This document shows positions 10,608-19,080 of a stretch of DNA of 59,050 nt, piece by piece. The DNA is from Synergistaceae bacterium. Its GTDB lineage: Bacteria > Synergistota > Synergistia > Synergistales > Synergistaceae. The notes under the pieces were generated by a model. It was not told the origin of the DNA. It saw nothing but the letters and a program-made list of their open reading frames with translations, and searched no databases. The stretch covers positions 1-59,050 of the forward strand of contig JAUNJZ010000013.1 of assembly GCA_030533085.1 (NCBI GenBank). The letters run 5' to 3'. Position numbers and translations under genes: made by a program. How positions within the stretch are numbered: the first letter of the stretch is position 1; each line of letters begins with the position of its first letter.

Positions 10608-11376
10608 GGGCTTCGTTACCGGCAAAAGCGAATATGGGCTTACTGTGGAGCTGACGATGCCGGAGGAATTGAGGGGGATCTTTTTCGCCCGCCTCTACGC
10701 CCGCGGCCCGCTCAACGACGGCGCGGAGGGAGAGCCGGAGCTGGTCTGGAAGCGGCTGTCGCGCGAATATGGTAATAGGGGGCTGGTCGCTCCGCGTCAG
10801 ATACACGGAACGACGATCATCGACGCGGACAATACCCAAATACTGCCCAAGAGGGCGGAGGCCGACGGAGTTTTTATCGAGAGCGGAAGGGAGGCGCTGG
10901 CGAGCCTGCGCTTTGCCGACTGCGCTCCGGTAGTCATAGCCGCCATGTGTGAAAAGCCGTGGATGGCGATACTTCATTCAGGCTTTAAGGGGACGCTGCT
11001 GAATATTACTGCCGCCGCCGTCAACGGCATATTCAAAAGATTTCCGGAGAGGCGCGGCGCTAAGCTCTGGGGCTGGATAGCTCCCGCCGTCGGCGGAGAA
11101 TGCTATTCGAGAGAGAAATCCGACCCCGCGAGCATAGAGGCGATGAAAAAATTTTCCGCCGTCAACCGCTGCGAGCGCGGCGGCCTCTGTTATTTCGATA
11201 TCAGGGGAGAGATTCGCCGGCAGCTCCTTGAATGCGGCCTTTCGGAAGAAAATATTTTTGTTTACGAGGGCTGTAACTGCTGTCACAGGGAATTTTTCTA
11301 TTCCTACCGCGGCGGCGACAGCTGCAAAAGAAATTTTTTGCTGGCCGGGGCTTCCATAAATCGCGAAAAAGTGTGA
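10597..11376 (+). CDS. Laccase-domain (YfiH/YlmD family) purine nucleoside phosphorylase-like protein
   Basis: The family was long called polyphenol oxidase or laccase-like; several members are now known as adenosine/inosine phosphorylases or cell-wall-linked enzymes. The hallmark metal-site residues are visible: the His in PRQIHGT, the Cys in FADCAPV, and the His in AILHSGFKG, followed by WIAPAVGGECYSR. Length 259 is typical. The start is the ATG at 10597 inside the end of folC. The true substrate in this organism is inferred from the family only. Confidence 0.88.
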   Translation: MNYRGFVTGKSEYGLTVELTMPEELRGIFFARLYARGPLNDGAEGEPELVWKRLSREYGNRGLVAPRQIHGTTIIDADNTQILPKRAEADGVFIESGREALASLRFADCAPVVIAAMCEKPWMAILHSGFKGTLLNITAAAVNGIFKRFPERRGAKLWGWIAPAVGGECYSREKSDPASIEAMKKFSAVNRCERGGLCYFDIRGEIRRQLLECGLSEENIFVYEGCNCCHREFFYSYRGGDSCKRNFLLAGASINREKV

Positions 11377-11416
11377 AAATACTAAATATGAGCCACAGCC
11401 GGAGAGGTGAGTGTTA

Positions 11417-12388
11417 ATGGATACGGTTCGGGTTGGAGTAGTCGGCGTAGGCCATCTTGGAATGCATCACGCGAGAGTATACACGGAGATACTTGGCGCG
11501 CAGCTTGCCGGCGTGGTGGATATAAACGATGAACGGGGACACGCGATAGCAGACCCGCTCGGCGTGCCTTCGTACAACGATTTTGAAACTTTTATCAGAG
11601 AATGTTCCCCTGACGCGGTGAGCATCGTCGTTCCGACAAGCGGCCATTACGAGATCGCTAAGACGGCGATGGAACATGGGCTGCACGTTCTGGTGGAGAA
11701 GCCGGTCACCACGAGCGTCGACGAGGCGGAAAAGCTGCTGCATCTGGCGGTGGAAAGGGACGTGCTGCTGCAGGTGGGGCACATAGAGCGCTTTAACAGC
11801 GCTGTGCAGCACGCGCGCGAATTTATCAAGGATCCCTATTTTATCCAGACGCGCAGAATGGGGCCCTTCTCGCCGCGCATCAGCGACGTCGGGGTCGTAC
11901 TGGATCTTATGATACATGACGTTGACATAATCCTTTCGATGATAAATTCCGACCTTGTTTCAATATCTGCTATAGGGCAGTGCATACGTACCGACCATGA
12001 GGACATAGCCTCCGTGCAGCTGCGTTTCGCCAACGGCGCTATGGCTCAGATACTTGTGAGCCGCGTATCGGAAAAACGGCTGCGCCAGATGGAGATAAGC
12101 GAAGCGGAGCGCTACATCACGGTCAACTACGAGACGCAGGACATCACGGTGCAGCGCTGCGTGCGGCAGAGCGGCGGAAATATCCTCGAAGTGATGGAGC
12201 ATCCGGTATTTCCTAAGACAGAGCCGCTGAAAATGGAGCTGCAGCATTTCATCTCCTGTATCAGAGAGGGAAAGCAGCCGATGGTGGGAATAAAGGACGG
12301 AAAGAGGGCGCTCGAAGTCTGCGTCGCGGCGCTGCGGCAGATCCACGAGGAAAAGAGGCAGAATTATTCGCTTCTTTCCGCAATCTGA
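11417..12388 (+). CDS. Gfo/Idh/MocA-family NAD(P)-dependent oxidoreductase
   Basis: The N-terminal Rossmann fold begins VGVVGVGHLGMHHARVY with the GxGxxG dinucleotide motif, and EKPVTT marks the conserved catalytic Lys region of the family. The protein is about 323 residues. I choose ATG 11417 over GTG 11411 because GGAGAGGTGA (11401-11410) is then correctly spaced. Homologues of this look occur next to lipid A genes (GnnA-type UDP-GlcNAc 3-dehydrogenases), but no lpx genes are visible here, so the substrate is unknown. An intrinsic terminator follows directly. Confidence 0.8.
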   Translation: MDTVRVGVVGVGHLGMHHARVYTEILGAQLAGVVDINDERGHAIADPLGVPSYNDFETFIRECSPDAVSIVVPTSGHYEIAKTAMEHGLHVLVEKPVTTSVDEAEKLLHLAVERDVLLQVGHIERFNSAVQHAREFIKDPYFIQTRRMGPFSPRISDVGVVLDLMIHDVDIILSMINSDLVSISAIGQCIRTDHEDIASVQLRFANGAMAQILVSRVSEKRLRQMEISEAERYITVNYETQDITVQRCVRQSGGNILEVMEHPVFPKTEPLKMELQHFISCIREGKQPMVGIKDGKRALEVCVAALRQIHEEKRQNYSLLSAI

Positions 12389-12431
12389 AAATCGGTCAAT
12401 GACATTCGGCGGATTAGGCGTTATCATTTAG

Positions 12432-12457
12432 AGAGAGGAGAATACCTCTCTTTTTTT
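12432..12457 (+). terminator. Intrinsic terminator after the Gfo/Idh gene
   Basis: AGAGAGG (12432-12438) pairs with CCTCTCT (12445-12451) over a six-base loop, and the run T7 covers 12451-12457. It closes the tig-to-oxidoreductase gene run and separates it from the next block. Confidence 0.85.
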
Positions 12458-12494
12458 AATGCGGAAGAGCTTTTTATGAGGGGCTGGTTTTGAT

Positions 12495-12728
12495 TTGTTT
12501 GATTTTCTGAAGAATGTGCCGTCAGTAAATATTCAGGCCTTTGTGGCGCTCGCGCTTTTCGGCGTATCGCTGCTTCTCGCGCGCATGGTCGTGAACATCC
12601 AGTCGGGAAAATGGCCAGGCAGTCAGGGCTGGGTGCTCTATCTGAGAATGGTGCTGGGGTTTACCTTCGCCGCCTCGATAGGGCTGGGAATATACAGCTT
12701 CGCGGGGGTAGACATTCTGTTCAGATGA
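12495..12728 (+). CDS. Small two-helix membrane protein of unknown function
   Basis: This 77-residue protein starts at TTG 12495 with GAGGGG about 11 bases upstream. It shows two hydrophobic segments (about residues 14-31 and 46-67) separated by a short basic loop, so it is probably an inner membrane protein. I do not recognise the family. It lies just after a terminator and 79 bases before meaB and may share its transcript. No catalytic motif is visible. Confidence 0.6.
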   Translation: MFDFLKNVPSVNIQAFVALALFGVSLLLARMVVNIQSGKWPGSQGWVLYLRMVLGFTFAASIGLGIYSFAGVDILFR

Positions 12729-12807
12729 CGGCGGAGAAGAGGCCGCCGCAAAAAAATATAAAGATACGTCATCCAGTCATATAATAATTTACAGGGAGAG
12801 TTGCAAT

Positions 12808-13743
12808 ATGGAAAAACTTCTCGCGCGCGCTCTGGCCGGAGACACCAGGGCAATCGGTCGGCTGATAAGCCTTGTCGAGGCGGATACGCCGTCATCCAAA
12901 GAGATAATGAAGGCGATATATCCAAAGACCGGAAAGGCCCAGGTGATAGGGATCACCGGCAGCCCCGGAGCCGGCAAGAGCACCTTTGTAAACAGACTTA
13001 TCGCGCGCTTCAAGGCTGAGGGCAAAAAGGTCGGAGTTATAGCGATAGACCCGTCAAGCCCCTTTACAGGCGGAGCCATCCTCGGAGACAGGCTGCGTAT
13101 GCAGGATCACGCCGTTGACAGCGACGTATTCATCCGCAGCATGGGCTCGCGCGGCAATCTCGGCGGGGTCAGCCGCGGAACGCACGAAGGGGCACTTATC
13201 CTCGACGCCTGCGGCTTCGACGTTGTAATTATAGAGACGGTCGGAGTCGGGCAGTCTGAGGTCGATATCGTGAAGATAGCGGATACAGTCTGTCTTATCC
13301 TCACCCCTGGCATGGGAGACGACGTACAGATAATGAAGGCCGGAATCATGGAGATAGCAGACATATTTGTCGTGAACAAGGCCGACAGGGAGGGGGCGGA
13401 CAAGGTGGCCGCCGACGTGCAGGTGATGCTGAAAATGCTCGGCGAACGCGAGTGGGTCCCACCCGTCGCGCTTGTCTCCTCAAACAAGAATACGGGAGTT
13501 GACGAAGTCCGCGAGATAATAAGAAAGCACGGCGACTACCTCAACAGCAGCGAGGAAGGCCGCCGCCGCCGCTGGTCTCAGCTGCAAATGGAGGTCGAGG
13601 CTATATTGAGGGGCGAGATCTCGCTGCTGGTGGAGCGCTCATGGAGCGCCCGCAGAAGCGACGAACTGATGGAGATGCTGTCGCAGCGCAAGGCCGACCC
13701 GTATACGCTGGCCGGAGATATAATAAAGACTCTGCTGAAATAG
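12808..13743 (+). CDS. meaB: MeaB/ArgK-type G3E GTPase, chaperone of B12-dependent methylmalonyl-CoA mutase
   Basis: MeaB protects and loads adenosylcobalamin-dependent methylmalonyl-CoA mutase. The P-loop GSPGAGKST is near residue 51, the base-specificity motif VVNKADR near 191, and the C-terminal dimerisation arm is present. Length 311 is within family range. A ribosome binding site (CAGGGAG) precedes ATG 12808. No mutase subunit is in the window; the usual partner genes would have to be elsewhere. The old name LAO/AO transport ATPase is considered a misannotation for this family. Confidence 0.9.
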   Translation: MEKLLARALAGDTRAIGRLISLVEADTPSSKEIMKAIYPKTGKAQVIGITGSPGAGKSTFVNRLIARFKAEGKKVGVIAIDPSSPFTGGAILGDRLRMQDHAVDSDVFIRSMGSRGNLGGVSRGTHEGALILDACGFDVVIIETVGVGQSEVDIVKIADTVCLILTPGMGDDVQIMKAGIMEIADIFVVNKADREGADKVAADVQVMLKMLGEREWVPPVALVSSNKNTGVDEVREIIRKHGDYLNSSEEGRRRRWSQLQMEVEAILRGEISLLVERSWSARRSDELMEMLSQRKADPYTLAGDIIKTLLK

Positions 13744-13779
13744 ATAATTTATATTTTATAAAGGGACGGGGGAAAACAA

Positions 13780-14880
13780 ATGAAAATAGCAACAGCTTCA
13801 GACCACGCCGGATACAGACTCAAAGAAGATATAAAAAGGCTGCTTGCCGGCGAGGGGCATGAGATTCTGGACTACGGAACGGCCTCCGGCGAGGTAAGCG
13901 TCGATTATCCGGACTGGGGCTTCCGGGCCGCCGACGCGGTCGCCAGCCATAAGGCGGAACGCGGCATACTTGTCTGCGGCACCGGCATCGGTATGAGCAT
14001 AGCGGCAAACAAGGTGCGGGGCATCCGCGCCGCGCTCTGCCACGACCATTTTACAGCCGTTATGAGCCGCCGCCACAACGACGCCAACATTCTCGTACTT
14101 GGGGCGCGCGTGCTCGGCTCCGACGTTGCCTCCGACATAGTCAGGGCATGGCTCGCCGAACCGTTCGAGGGAGGACGCCACAGCTTCCGCATTGACAAGA
14201 TCAGCGCTTACGAGGACGAGACTTCAAGCACGCACGAAGCCGCCGCCGCGGGAGGACGCACTGTCGTGATAGATCATCCGCTCGTGCGCCACAAGCTCGG
14301 CCTCATGCGCAATAAGGAGACCTCTTCAAAGGATTTCCGCGACCTCGTTCAGGAGGTCGCCGGGCTGATGGTCTACGAAATCACGCGTCATCTGCCTCTT
14401 GAGGAGGTAGAGATAGAGACCCCGGTCGCTACTACCAGCGTATTCACCCTATCCGGCAAGAAGCTTGCCATCGTTCCGGTGCTGCGTGCCGGCCTCGGCA
14501 TGGTGGAGGGGATTCTCAAGCTGGTGCCTAACGCCAAGGTCGGGCATATCGGCCTTTACCGCGACCCGAAGACGCTGAAGCCGGTCGATTACTACTGCAA
14601 GCTGCCGGCCGATATCTCTGAACGCGACATCTTTGTGGTGGATCCGATGCTCGCGACCGGCGGCTCCGCCGCGGCTGCCGTCAGCCATATCAGGGAGCGC
14701 GGAGGCAAAAGAATGTCGCTCGTTTCGCTGCTTGCCGCGCCGGAGGGCATCGCCAGATTCCATCAGGAGCATCCCGACGTTGATATCTACGTGGCGGCTG
14801 TGGACAGCAATCTCGACGACCACGGCTACATCGTTCCAGGATTGGGCGACGCCGGCGACAGGCTTTTCGGCACAAAATAA
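13780..14880 (+). CDS. Fusion of ribose-5-phosphate isomerase B and uracil phosphoribosyltransferase
   Basis: One uninterrupted 366-residue frame encodes two enzymes. Residues 1 to about 147 are Rpi[10 protein letters not shown] near the start, the active-site Cys in VCGTGIGMS, and [12 protein letters not shown]. Residues from about 165 to the end are Upp: [12 protein letters not shown], the PRPP-binding loop [10 protein letters not shown], and the uracil-binding C-terminus with [12 protein letters not shown]. RpiB makes ribose-5-phosphate, the precursor of PRPP, which Upp uses to salvage uracil to UMP. The linker is short (about 15-20 residues, Ala/Gly/Ser/Thr-rich). No frameshift is involved. 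Neighbours are meaB and envelope genes. Confidence 0.92.
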   Translation: MKIATASDHAGYRLKEDIKRLLAGEGHEILDYGTASGEVSVDYPDWGFRAADAVASHKAERGILVCGTGIGMSIAANKVRGIRAALCHDHFTAVMSRRHNDANILVLGARVLGSDVASDIVRAWLAEPFEGGRHSFRIDKISAYEDETSSTHEAAAAGGRTVVIDHPLVRHKLGLMRNKETSSKDFRDLVQEVAGLMVYEITRHLPLEEVEIETPVATTSVFTLSGKKLAIVPVLRAGLGMVEGILKLVPNAKVGHIGLYRDPKTLKPVDYYCKLPADISERDIFVVDPMLATGGSAAAAVSHIRERGGKRMSLVSLLAAPEGIARFHQEHPDVDIYVAAVDSNLDDHGYIVPGLGDAGDRLFGTK

Positions 14881-14899
14881 TTAACGAGGGGAGTACGGC

Positions 14900-15790
14900 T
14901 TGCTCTCAATATATCTCTTTACGCTCCTGACCTTCCTGTGGGGGCTGATCGGAACTCCGATAGCGATAGCGCTGGCGAGAAAATTCCGATTGCTCGACAT
15001 ACCGGGAGGAAGGAAAAAACATCACAGCATAATGCCCCGCGGCGCGGGGCTTGTGCTGTGGAGCGGTTATCTGATGTGGGCGCTCTTCACTGGCAATCCC
15101 GGAGTGGAGGTGCCCTATATCGCTACGGGGGCGTCGCTGATATTCATCGTCGGCTATATGGACGACATGCACCCGCTTCCGCCGCTCGCGCGCCTGCTCT
15201 TTCATCTGGCGGCCGCGGCATGGGTGATATACCCGCTGCCGGTGCCGCTCTGGCAGCGCGCTCTTTTCGTATTCTGGATCGCCGGAGCGACGAACGCCTA
15301 TAATCTGATAGACGGTATGGACGGCCTCTGCATGACGATAACGCTTATAACGGCGCTCTGCGCCCTCTTCGCAGGCGGCAGGGGAGTATGGCTGCCCTTC
15401 GCGGGACTTGTCTTCGGCGTGCTGCTGTGGAACTTCCCGCAGCCGCGCACCTTCCTTGGCGACGGCGGCAGCACGCTGATGGGCTATATCTGCTCCTCGC
15501 AGCTCGCCTGGAGCGTCTTTCCAAATATCTTCGGAGACGGATTTTTTCAGCTTGCCTTTATACTTTTGTTTTTGGGCGGAGTACCGGTCATCGATACGCT
15601 GGTCGCGATGAGCCGCCGCATATTGACGAAAAAATCCCCCTTTGAGCCTGACAGGGGGCACGCGCATCATAAACTTCAAGACGCCGGCCTGCCTAAATGG
15701 GGGGCGCTGATAGTGCTGGGCTGCGCTCACGCGCTGCTCGTCACAGCGGGTATGCGCCTTCTGGGGCTGCCGCTCTTTAATCTCTTATAA
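14900..15790 (+). CDS. WecA/TagO-like undecaprenyl-phosphate sugar-1-phosphate transferase
   Basis: This polytopic membrane enzyme of the MraY/WecA superfamily transfers a sugar-1-phosphate, probably GlcNAc-1-P, to undecaprenyl phosphate. Characteristic motifs are KKHHSIMPRGAG, the Asp pair in YMDDMHPLP, NAYNLIDGMDGL, FLGDGGSTLMG, and the His-rich DRGHAHHKL near the C-terminus. The 296 residues include about nine or ten hydrophobic segments. TTG 14900 follows a GAGGGGAG ribosome binding site. The next gene makes UDP-ManNAc from UDP-GlcNAc, supporting a role in surface or teichoic-like polysaccharide initiation. Confidence 0.88.
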   Translation: MLSIYLFTLLTFLWGLIGTPIAIALARKFRLLDIPGGRKKHHSIMPRGAGLVLWSGYLMWALFTGNPGVEVPYIATGASLIFIVGYMDDMHPLPPLARLLFHLAAAAWVIYPLPVPLWQRALFVFWIAGATNAYNLIDGMDGLCMTITLITALCALFAGGRGVWLPFAGLVFGVLLWNFPQPRTFLGDGGSTLMGYICSSQLAWSVFPNIFGDGFFQLAFILLFLGGVPVIDTLVAMSRRILTKKSPFEPDRGHAHHKLQDAGLPKWGALIVLGCAHALLVTAGMRLLGLPLFNLL

Positions 15791-15815
15791 TGAAAAATAG
15801 ATAGGAGGCTTCGCA

Positions 15816-16940
15816 ATGGAAAAGAAAAAGGTCGTATGCGTAATAGGAACCCGTCCCGAGGCCATTAAAATGGCTCCTGTAGTCATCGCGCTGCAAAAGC
15901 AGGGGCATTTCGACGTCAGGATATTGGCGACGGGGCAGCACGCCGCGATGCTTGATCAGGTGCTTGACTTTTTCAAACTTACCGCCGACAGAAATCTGCA
16001 TATAATGAAAGAACGCCAGACGCTGGACTACATCACCGCCTCGGTGCTGACCGGCGCGGGAGAATATTTCGACGACGAGCGTCCTTCCGCCGTGCTGGTA
16101 CACGGCGACACTACCACCACATTTGCGGCCGGACTGGCGGCCTTTTACCGCGGCATACCGGTAGGCCACGTCGAAGCCGGGCTGCGGAGCTGGAACATGC
16201 GGCTGCCCTTCCCCGAAGAGATGAACCGCGTGCTGATCGATAAAATAGTCACCTGGGGCTTTGCCCCCACCGCGCTAGCGGCCGATAATCTGAGAAAAGA
16301 GGGTATGCCGGAGAGCGCCGTCAGCATTACCGGAAACACGGTCATCGACGCGCTCTTTTATACAGTAGCGGCGCAGAAAAAGCCGGACTGCCCGGAGCTG
16401 CGCGCTCTGCCCGAAAAGGCCCCCTTTCTGCTCGTTACGGCACATCGCCGCGAATCGTGGGGAAAGCCGCTCGAGGATATATGCCGCGCGCTGATATCCA
16501 TCACCGAGGCGCATCCGGAGCTGTGGATGGTGATACCGATGCACAAAAATCCGGCGGTACGTGAGATAATACATAAATATCTCGACGGCAGGGAGCAGGT
16601 CATTCTCTGCGACCCGCTCGACTATCAGGATTTCGTCTGGGCGATGAACGCTTCAAAATTCATCCTCAGCGACAGCGGCGGCGTACAGGAGGAGGCCTCG
16701 GCCATCAGAAAGCCTGTGCTGATACTGCGCGACGTGACGGAGCGTCCCGAGGCAGTGGAGCGCGGCAGCGGCATTCTGGTCGGAGTGAACAGGGAAAAAA
16801 TAACAGAGAACGCCATGAGGCTGCTCAACGACCCGGAAGCGATACCGGCAATAGAGAAAAAATGCTGCTCTCAGCCCTTCGGAGACGGAACCGCGTCTCT
16901 GAAAATCGCTGAGATATTGAAGGAGAGCCTGCAAAATTAA
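15816..16940 (+). CDS. wecB: UDP-N-acetylglucosamine 2-epimerase (non-hydrolysing)
   Basis: The enzyme interconverts UDP-GlcNAc and UDP-ManNAc for surface polysaccharides. The N-terminal signature GTRPEAIKMAPV is at residues 8-19; VHGDTTTTFA, GHVEAGLRSW and SDSGGVQEEA mark the GT-B fold active site. Length 374 is standard. A GGAGGC ribosome binding site precedes ATG 15816. Its stop directly abuts the murA start, and the wecA-like gene is upstream, so the three form one envelope-precursor group. Confidence 0.95.
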   Translation: MEKKKVVCVIGTRPEAIKMAPVVIALQKQGHFDVRILATGQHAAMLDQVLDFFKLTADRNLHIMKERQTLDYITASVLTGAGEYFDDERPSAVLVHGDTTTTFAAGLAAFYRGIPVGHVEAGLRSWNMRLPFPEEMNRVLIDKIVTWGFAPTALAADNLRKEGMPESAVSITGNTVIDALFYTVAAQKKPDCPELRALPEKAPFLLVTAHRRESWGKPLEDICRALISITEAHPELWMVIPMHKNPAVREIIHKYLDGREQVILCDPLDYQDFVWAMNASKFILSDSGGVQEEASAIRKPVLILRDVTERPEAVERGSGILVGVNREKITENAMRLLNDPEAIPAIEKKCCSQPFGDGTASLKIAEILKESLQN

Positions 16941-18227
16941 ATGGGGATGAATGAAGAGAGAAAGCTTGCGGACAAAATGCTTGTCCGCGGCGGGAAGCCG
17001 CTGAACGGCACTGTAGATATCCAGGGGGCGAAGAACGCCGCTCTGCCCATTATGGCGGCCTCCATTCTGCTGCGCGGGCAAAGGCTGACGCTGGACGGCG
17101 TGCCGAATCTTTACGATATACAGACCATGCGCAGGCTTTTGTGTCATTTGGGAGCCGAAATCAGCTTTGATAAGCACCGCATGGTCATAGATGTGCCTGA
17201 GGAAATAAAATGTGAAACGCCGGTAGAGCTTGTGCGCCAGATGCGCGCCTCCTCTCTGGCGCTCGGCCCGCTGGTCGCGCGCTGCGGCCGCGCCCTGCTG
17301 CCGCTCCCCGGCGGATGCGTGCTTGGCAGCAGGCCGCTTGACTTCCATCTCAAAGGGCTTGCGAAGATGGGGGCGGAGATAGAGCTTAAGGGCGGAGCTG
17401 TAACGGCTACGGCCGGACGTCTCAAGGGGGCAAACATCACGCTGGATTTTCCCTCCGTAGGAGCTACGGAGAATCTGATGATGGCCGCGGCGTTGGCGGA
17501 GGGCGTCACCTTTATCGAAAACGCCGCCAAAGAGCCGGAGATATCCAATCTCGCGGAAATATTGCGGCTGATGGGGGCGCCGGTCAAAGGAGACGGCACG
17601 GAGACGATCCGCGTCACCGGCGTCGAGCGGCTGCATTCAGCCGCCGGGGAGATCATTCCCGACCGCATCGAGGCGGCGACATATCTGATGGCCGGAGTGA
17701 TAACGAACGGCAGCGTCACTGTGCGCGGAATACCGGCCGGCATCATGGATGCGGTGCTTGGCAAGCTGCAAGAGGCCGGCGTTGAGATAGATATATTCAA
17801 CGATGAGATATGCGCGAAATGCGCGGGGCCGCTTAAAGGCGTAACAGTGAGAACTCTGCCCTATCCCGGCTTTCCGACAGACACGCAGCCTCAGATGATG
17901 GCAGTGCTGACGCTGGCGGATGGAACGAGCGTCATTCACGAGAGCGTATTTGATTCGCGGCTGCTTCATATAAATGAATTTAAGAAGTTGGGGGCGAAGA
18001 TCGAGCTGCAAGACAACGTGGCCATCGTCACCGGAGTGAAGAAGCTTGCCGGGACGGAGGTCCATTCTTCAAATCTGCGCGCGGGCGCGGCGCTGATACT
18101 GCTCGGCCTCGCCGCCGAAGAGGAGACTCTTGTATGCGACCTCCAGCATGTTTGGCGGGGCTACGAGGGGCTTGTTGAGAAGCTTCGCTCGCTTGGAGCC
18201 GAGATAGAGATAGAAGCCGTCGAATAA
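16941..18227 (+). CDS. murA: UDP-N-acetylglucosamine 1-carboxyvinyltransferase, first peptidoglycan step
   Basis: MurA adds enolpyruvate from PEP to UDP-GlcNAc. The active-site loop contains Cys (PGGCVLGSRP), so the enzyme should be of the fosfomycin-sensitive Cys type. GGKPLNGTVDIQGAKNAALP near the N-terminus and the repeated inside-out barrel domains fit the family; length is 428. The ATG at 16941 immediately follows the wecB stop; an ATG six bases later or one at M14 is possible, since the ribosome binding site is poor. Confidence 0.95.
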   Translation: MGMNEERKLADKMLVRGGKPLNGTVDIQGAKNAALPIMAASILLRGQRLTLDGVPNLYDIQTMRRLLCHLGAEISFDKHRMVIDVPEEIKCETPVELVRQMRASSLALGPLVARCGRALLPLPGGCVLGSRPLDFHLKGLAKMGAEIELKGGAVTATAGRLKGANITLDFPSVGATENLMMAAALAEGVTFIENAAKEPEISNLAEILRLMGAPVKGDGTETIRVTGVERLHSAAGEIIPDRIEAATYLMAGVITNGSVTVRGIPAGIMDAVLGKLQEAGVEIDIFNDEICAKCAGPLKGVTVRTLPYPGFPTDTQPQMMAVLTLADGTSVIHESVFDSRLLHINEFKKLGAKIELQDNVAIVTGVKKLAGTEVHSSNLRAGAALILLGLAAEEETLVCDLQHVWRGYEGLVEKLRSLGAEIEIEAVE

Positions 18228-18243
18228 GAGGGAGGCGTGAGCT

Positions 18244-19080
18244 GTGGCAGAATATAACATTATCGAAAATATAAAGACATATGCCTTCGTAGGCGCGGCA
18301 GGCACAGGCAAAAGCCAGAGAGCGCAGCTCGTCGCCTCGCTTATGGACGCTGACTACATCATAGACGACGGCCTTGTCATACACAAGGGCAGCATAGTCT
18401 GCGGCAGAAGCGCGAAATCCGAACGTAATCAGGTGAGCGCCATCCGCCGCGCACTCTTTGAGTTTGACGACCACCGCAGGGAGGTAATAGCCTATTTCCG
18501 CTCCGTCGTCCCATGTTCGCTGATGGTGATAGCCACCTCGGACAACATGGCGGAACGCATACTGCGCAAATTGCAGCTTCCCATGCCGGAGCAGATAGTC
18601 CATATCGAGGATGTGGCGTCGCCGGAGGAGATATTGAAGGCGCGCCGCGAACGCTTCAGCAAGGGGCAGCATGTGATCCCCGTATCTCACGTGCTGGTGC
18701 GCAAGAACTTTGCCGGAAAGCTTGTGGGGCAGCTGCGCGTATTCTGGAAATCGAAGGACAGGCACGAGGGCGAAAAGACGATCGTGCGCCCGCCATTCAG
18801 CTTCTTCGGAGAGGTGCATATAGAGACGGAGGCGCTGGAAGAGCTGACATCTTTCATCGCCGGACGCACGGCGCAGGTATCCAGGGTCAACGAGGTCAAG
18901 GTCACTCCAGAGGATGAAGAGGCCGTCAGCATAGAGATAAAGCTCACGGTCACCGCCGGCGGCAAAAACTTCATCAGCGTGGCGAATCTTGTGAGAGAGC
19001 GCATCGCTGTGAGCCTGCGCTACTTTACCGGCCTCGACGTAAAGACTGTGGACGTAGTGATAGCGGAGGTGCTGATATGA
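18244..19080 (+). CDS. P-loop protein with Asp23-like C-terminal domain, function unknown
   Basis: The N-terminal half carries a clear Walker A motif GAAGTGKS at residues 17-24, resembling nucleotide-binding adaptor kinases, and continues with Arg/Lys-rich segments to about residue 180. The C-terminal 85 residues resemble Asp23/Gls24 (DUF322) proteins: a paired beta-strand region, then NLVRERIAVSLRYFTGLDV and a closing VDVVIAEVLI strand. GTG 18244 has a good GGGAGG site. It overlaps the next gene by four bases (ATGA). Asp23 domains are usually stand-alone envelope-associated proteins, so the combination is unusual; the neighbours murA and uppS suggest an envelope role. That is inference. Confidence 0.7.
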   Translation: MAEYNIIENIKTYAFVGAAGTGKSQRAQLVASLMDADYIIDDGLVIHKGSIVCGRSAKSERNQVSAIRRALFEFDDHRREVIAYFRSVVPCSLMVIATSDNMAERILRKLQLPMPEQIVHIEDVASPEEILKARRERFSKGQHVIPVSHVLVRKNFAGKLVGQLRVFWKSKDRHEGEKTIVRPPFSFFGEVHIETEALEELTSFIAGRTAQVSRVNEVKVTPEDEEAVSIEIKLTVTAGGKNFISVANLVRERIAVSLRYFTGLDVKTVDVVIAEVLI

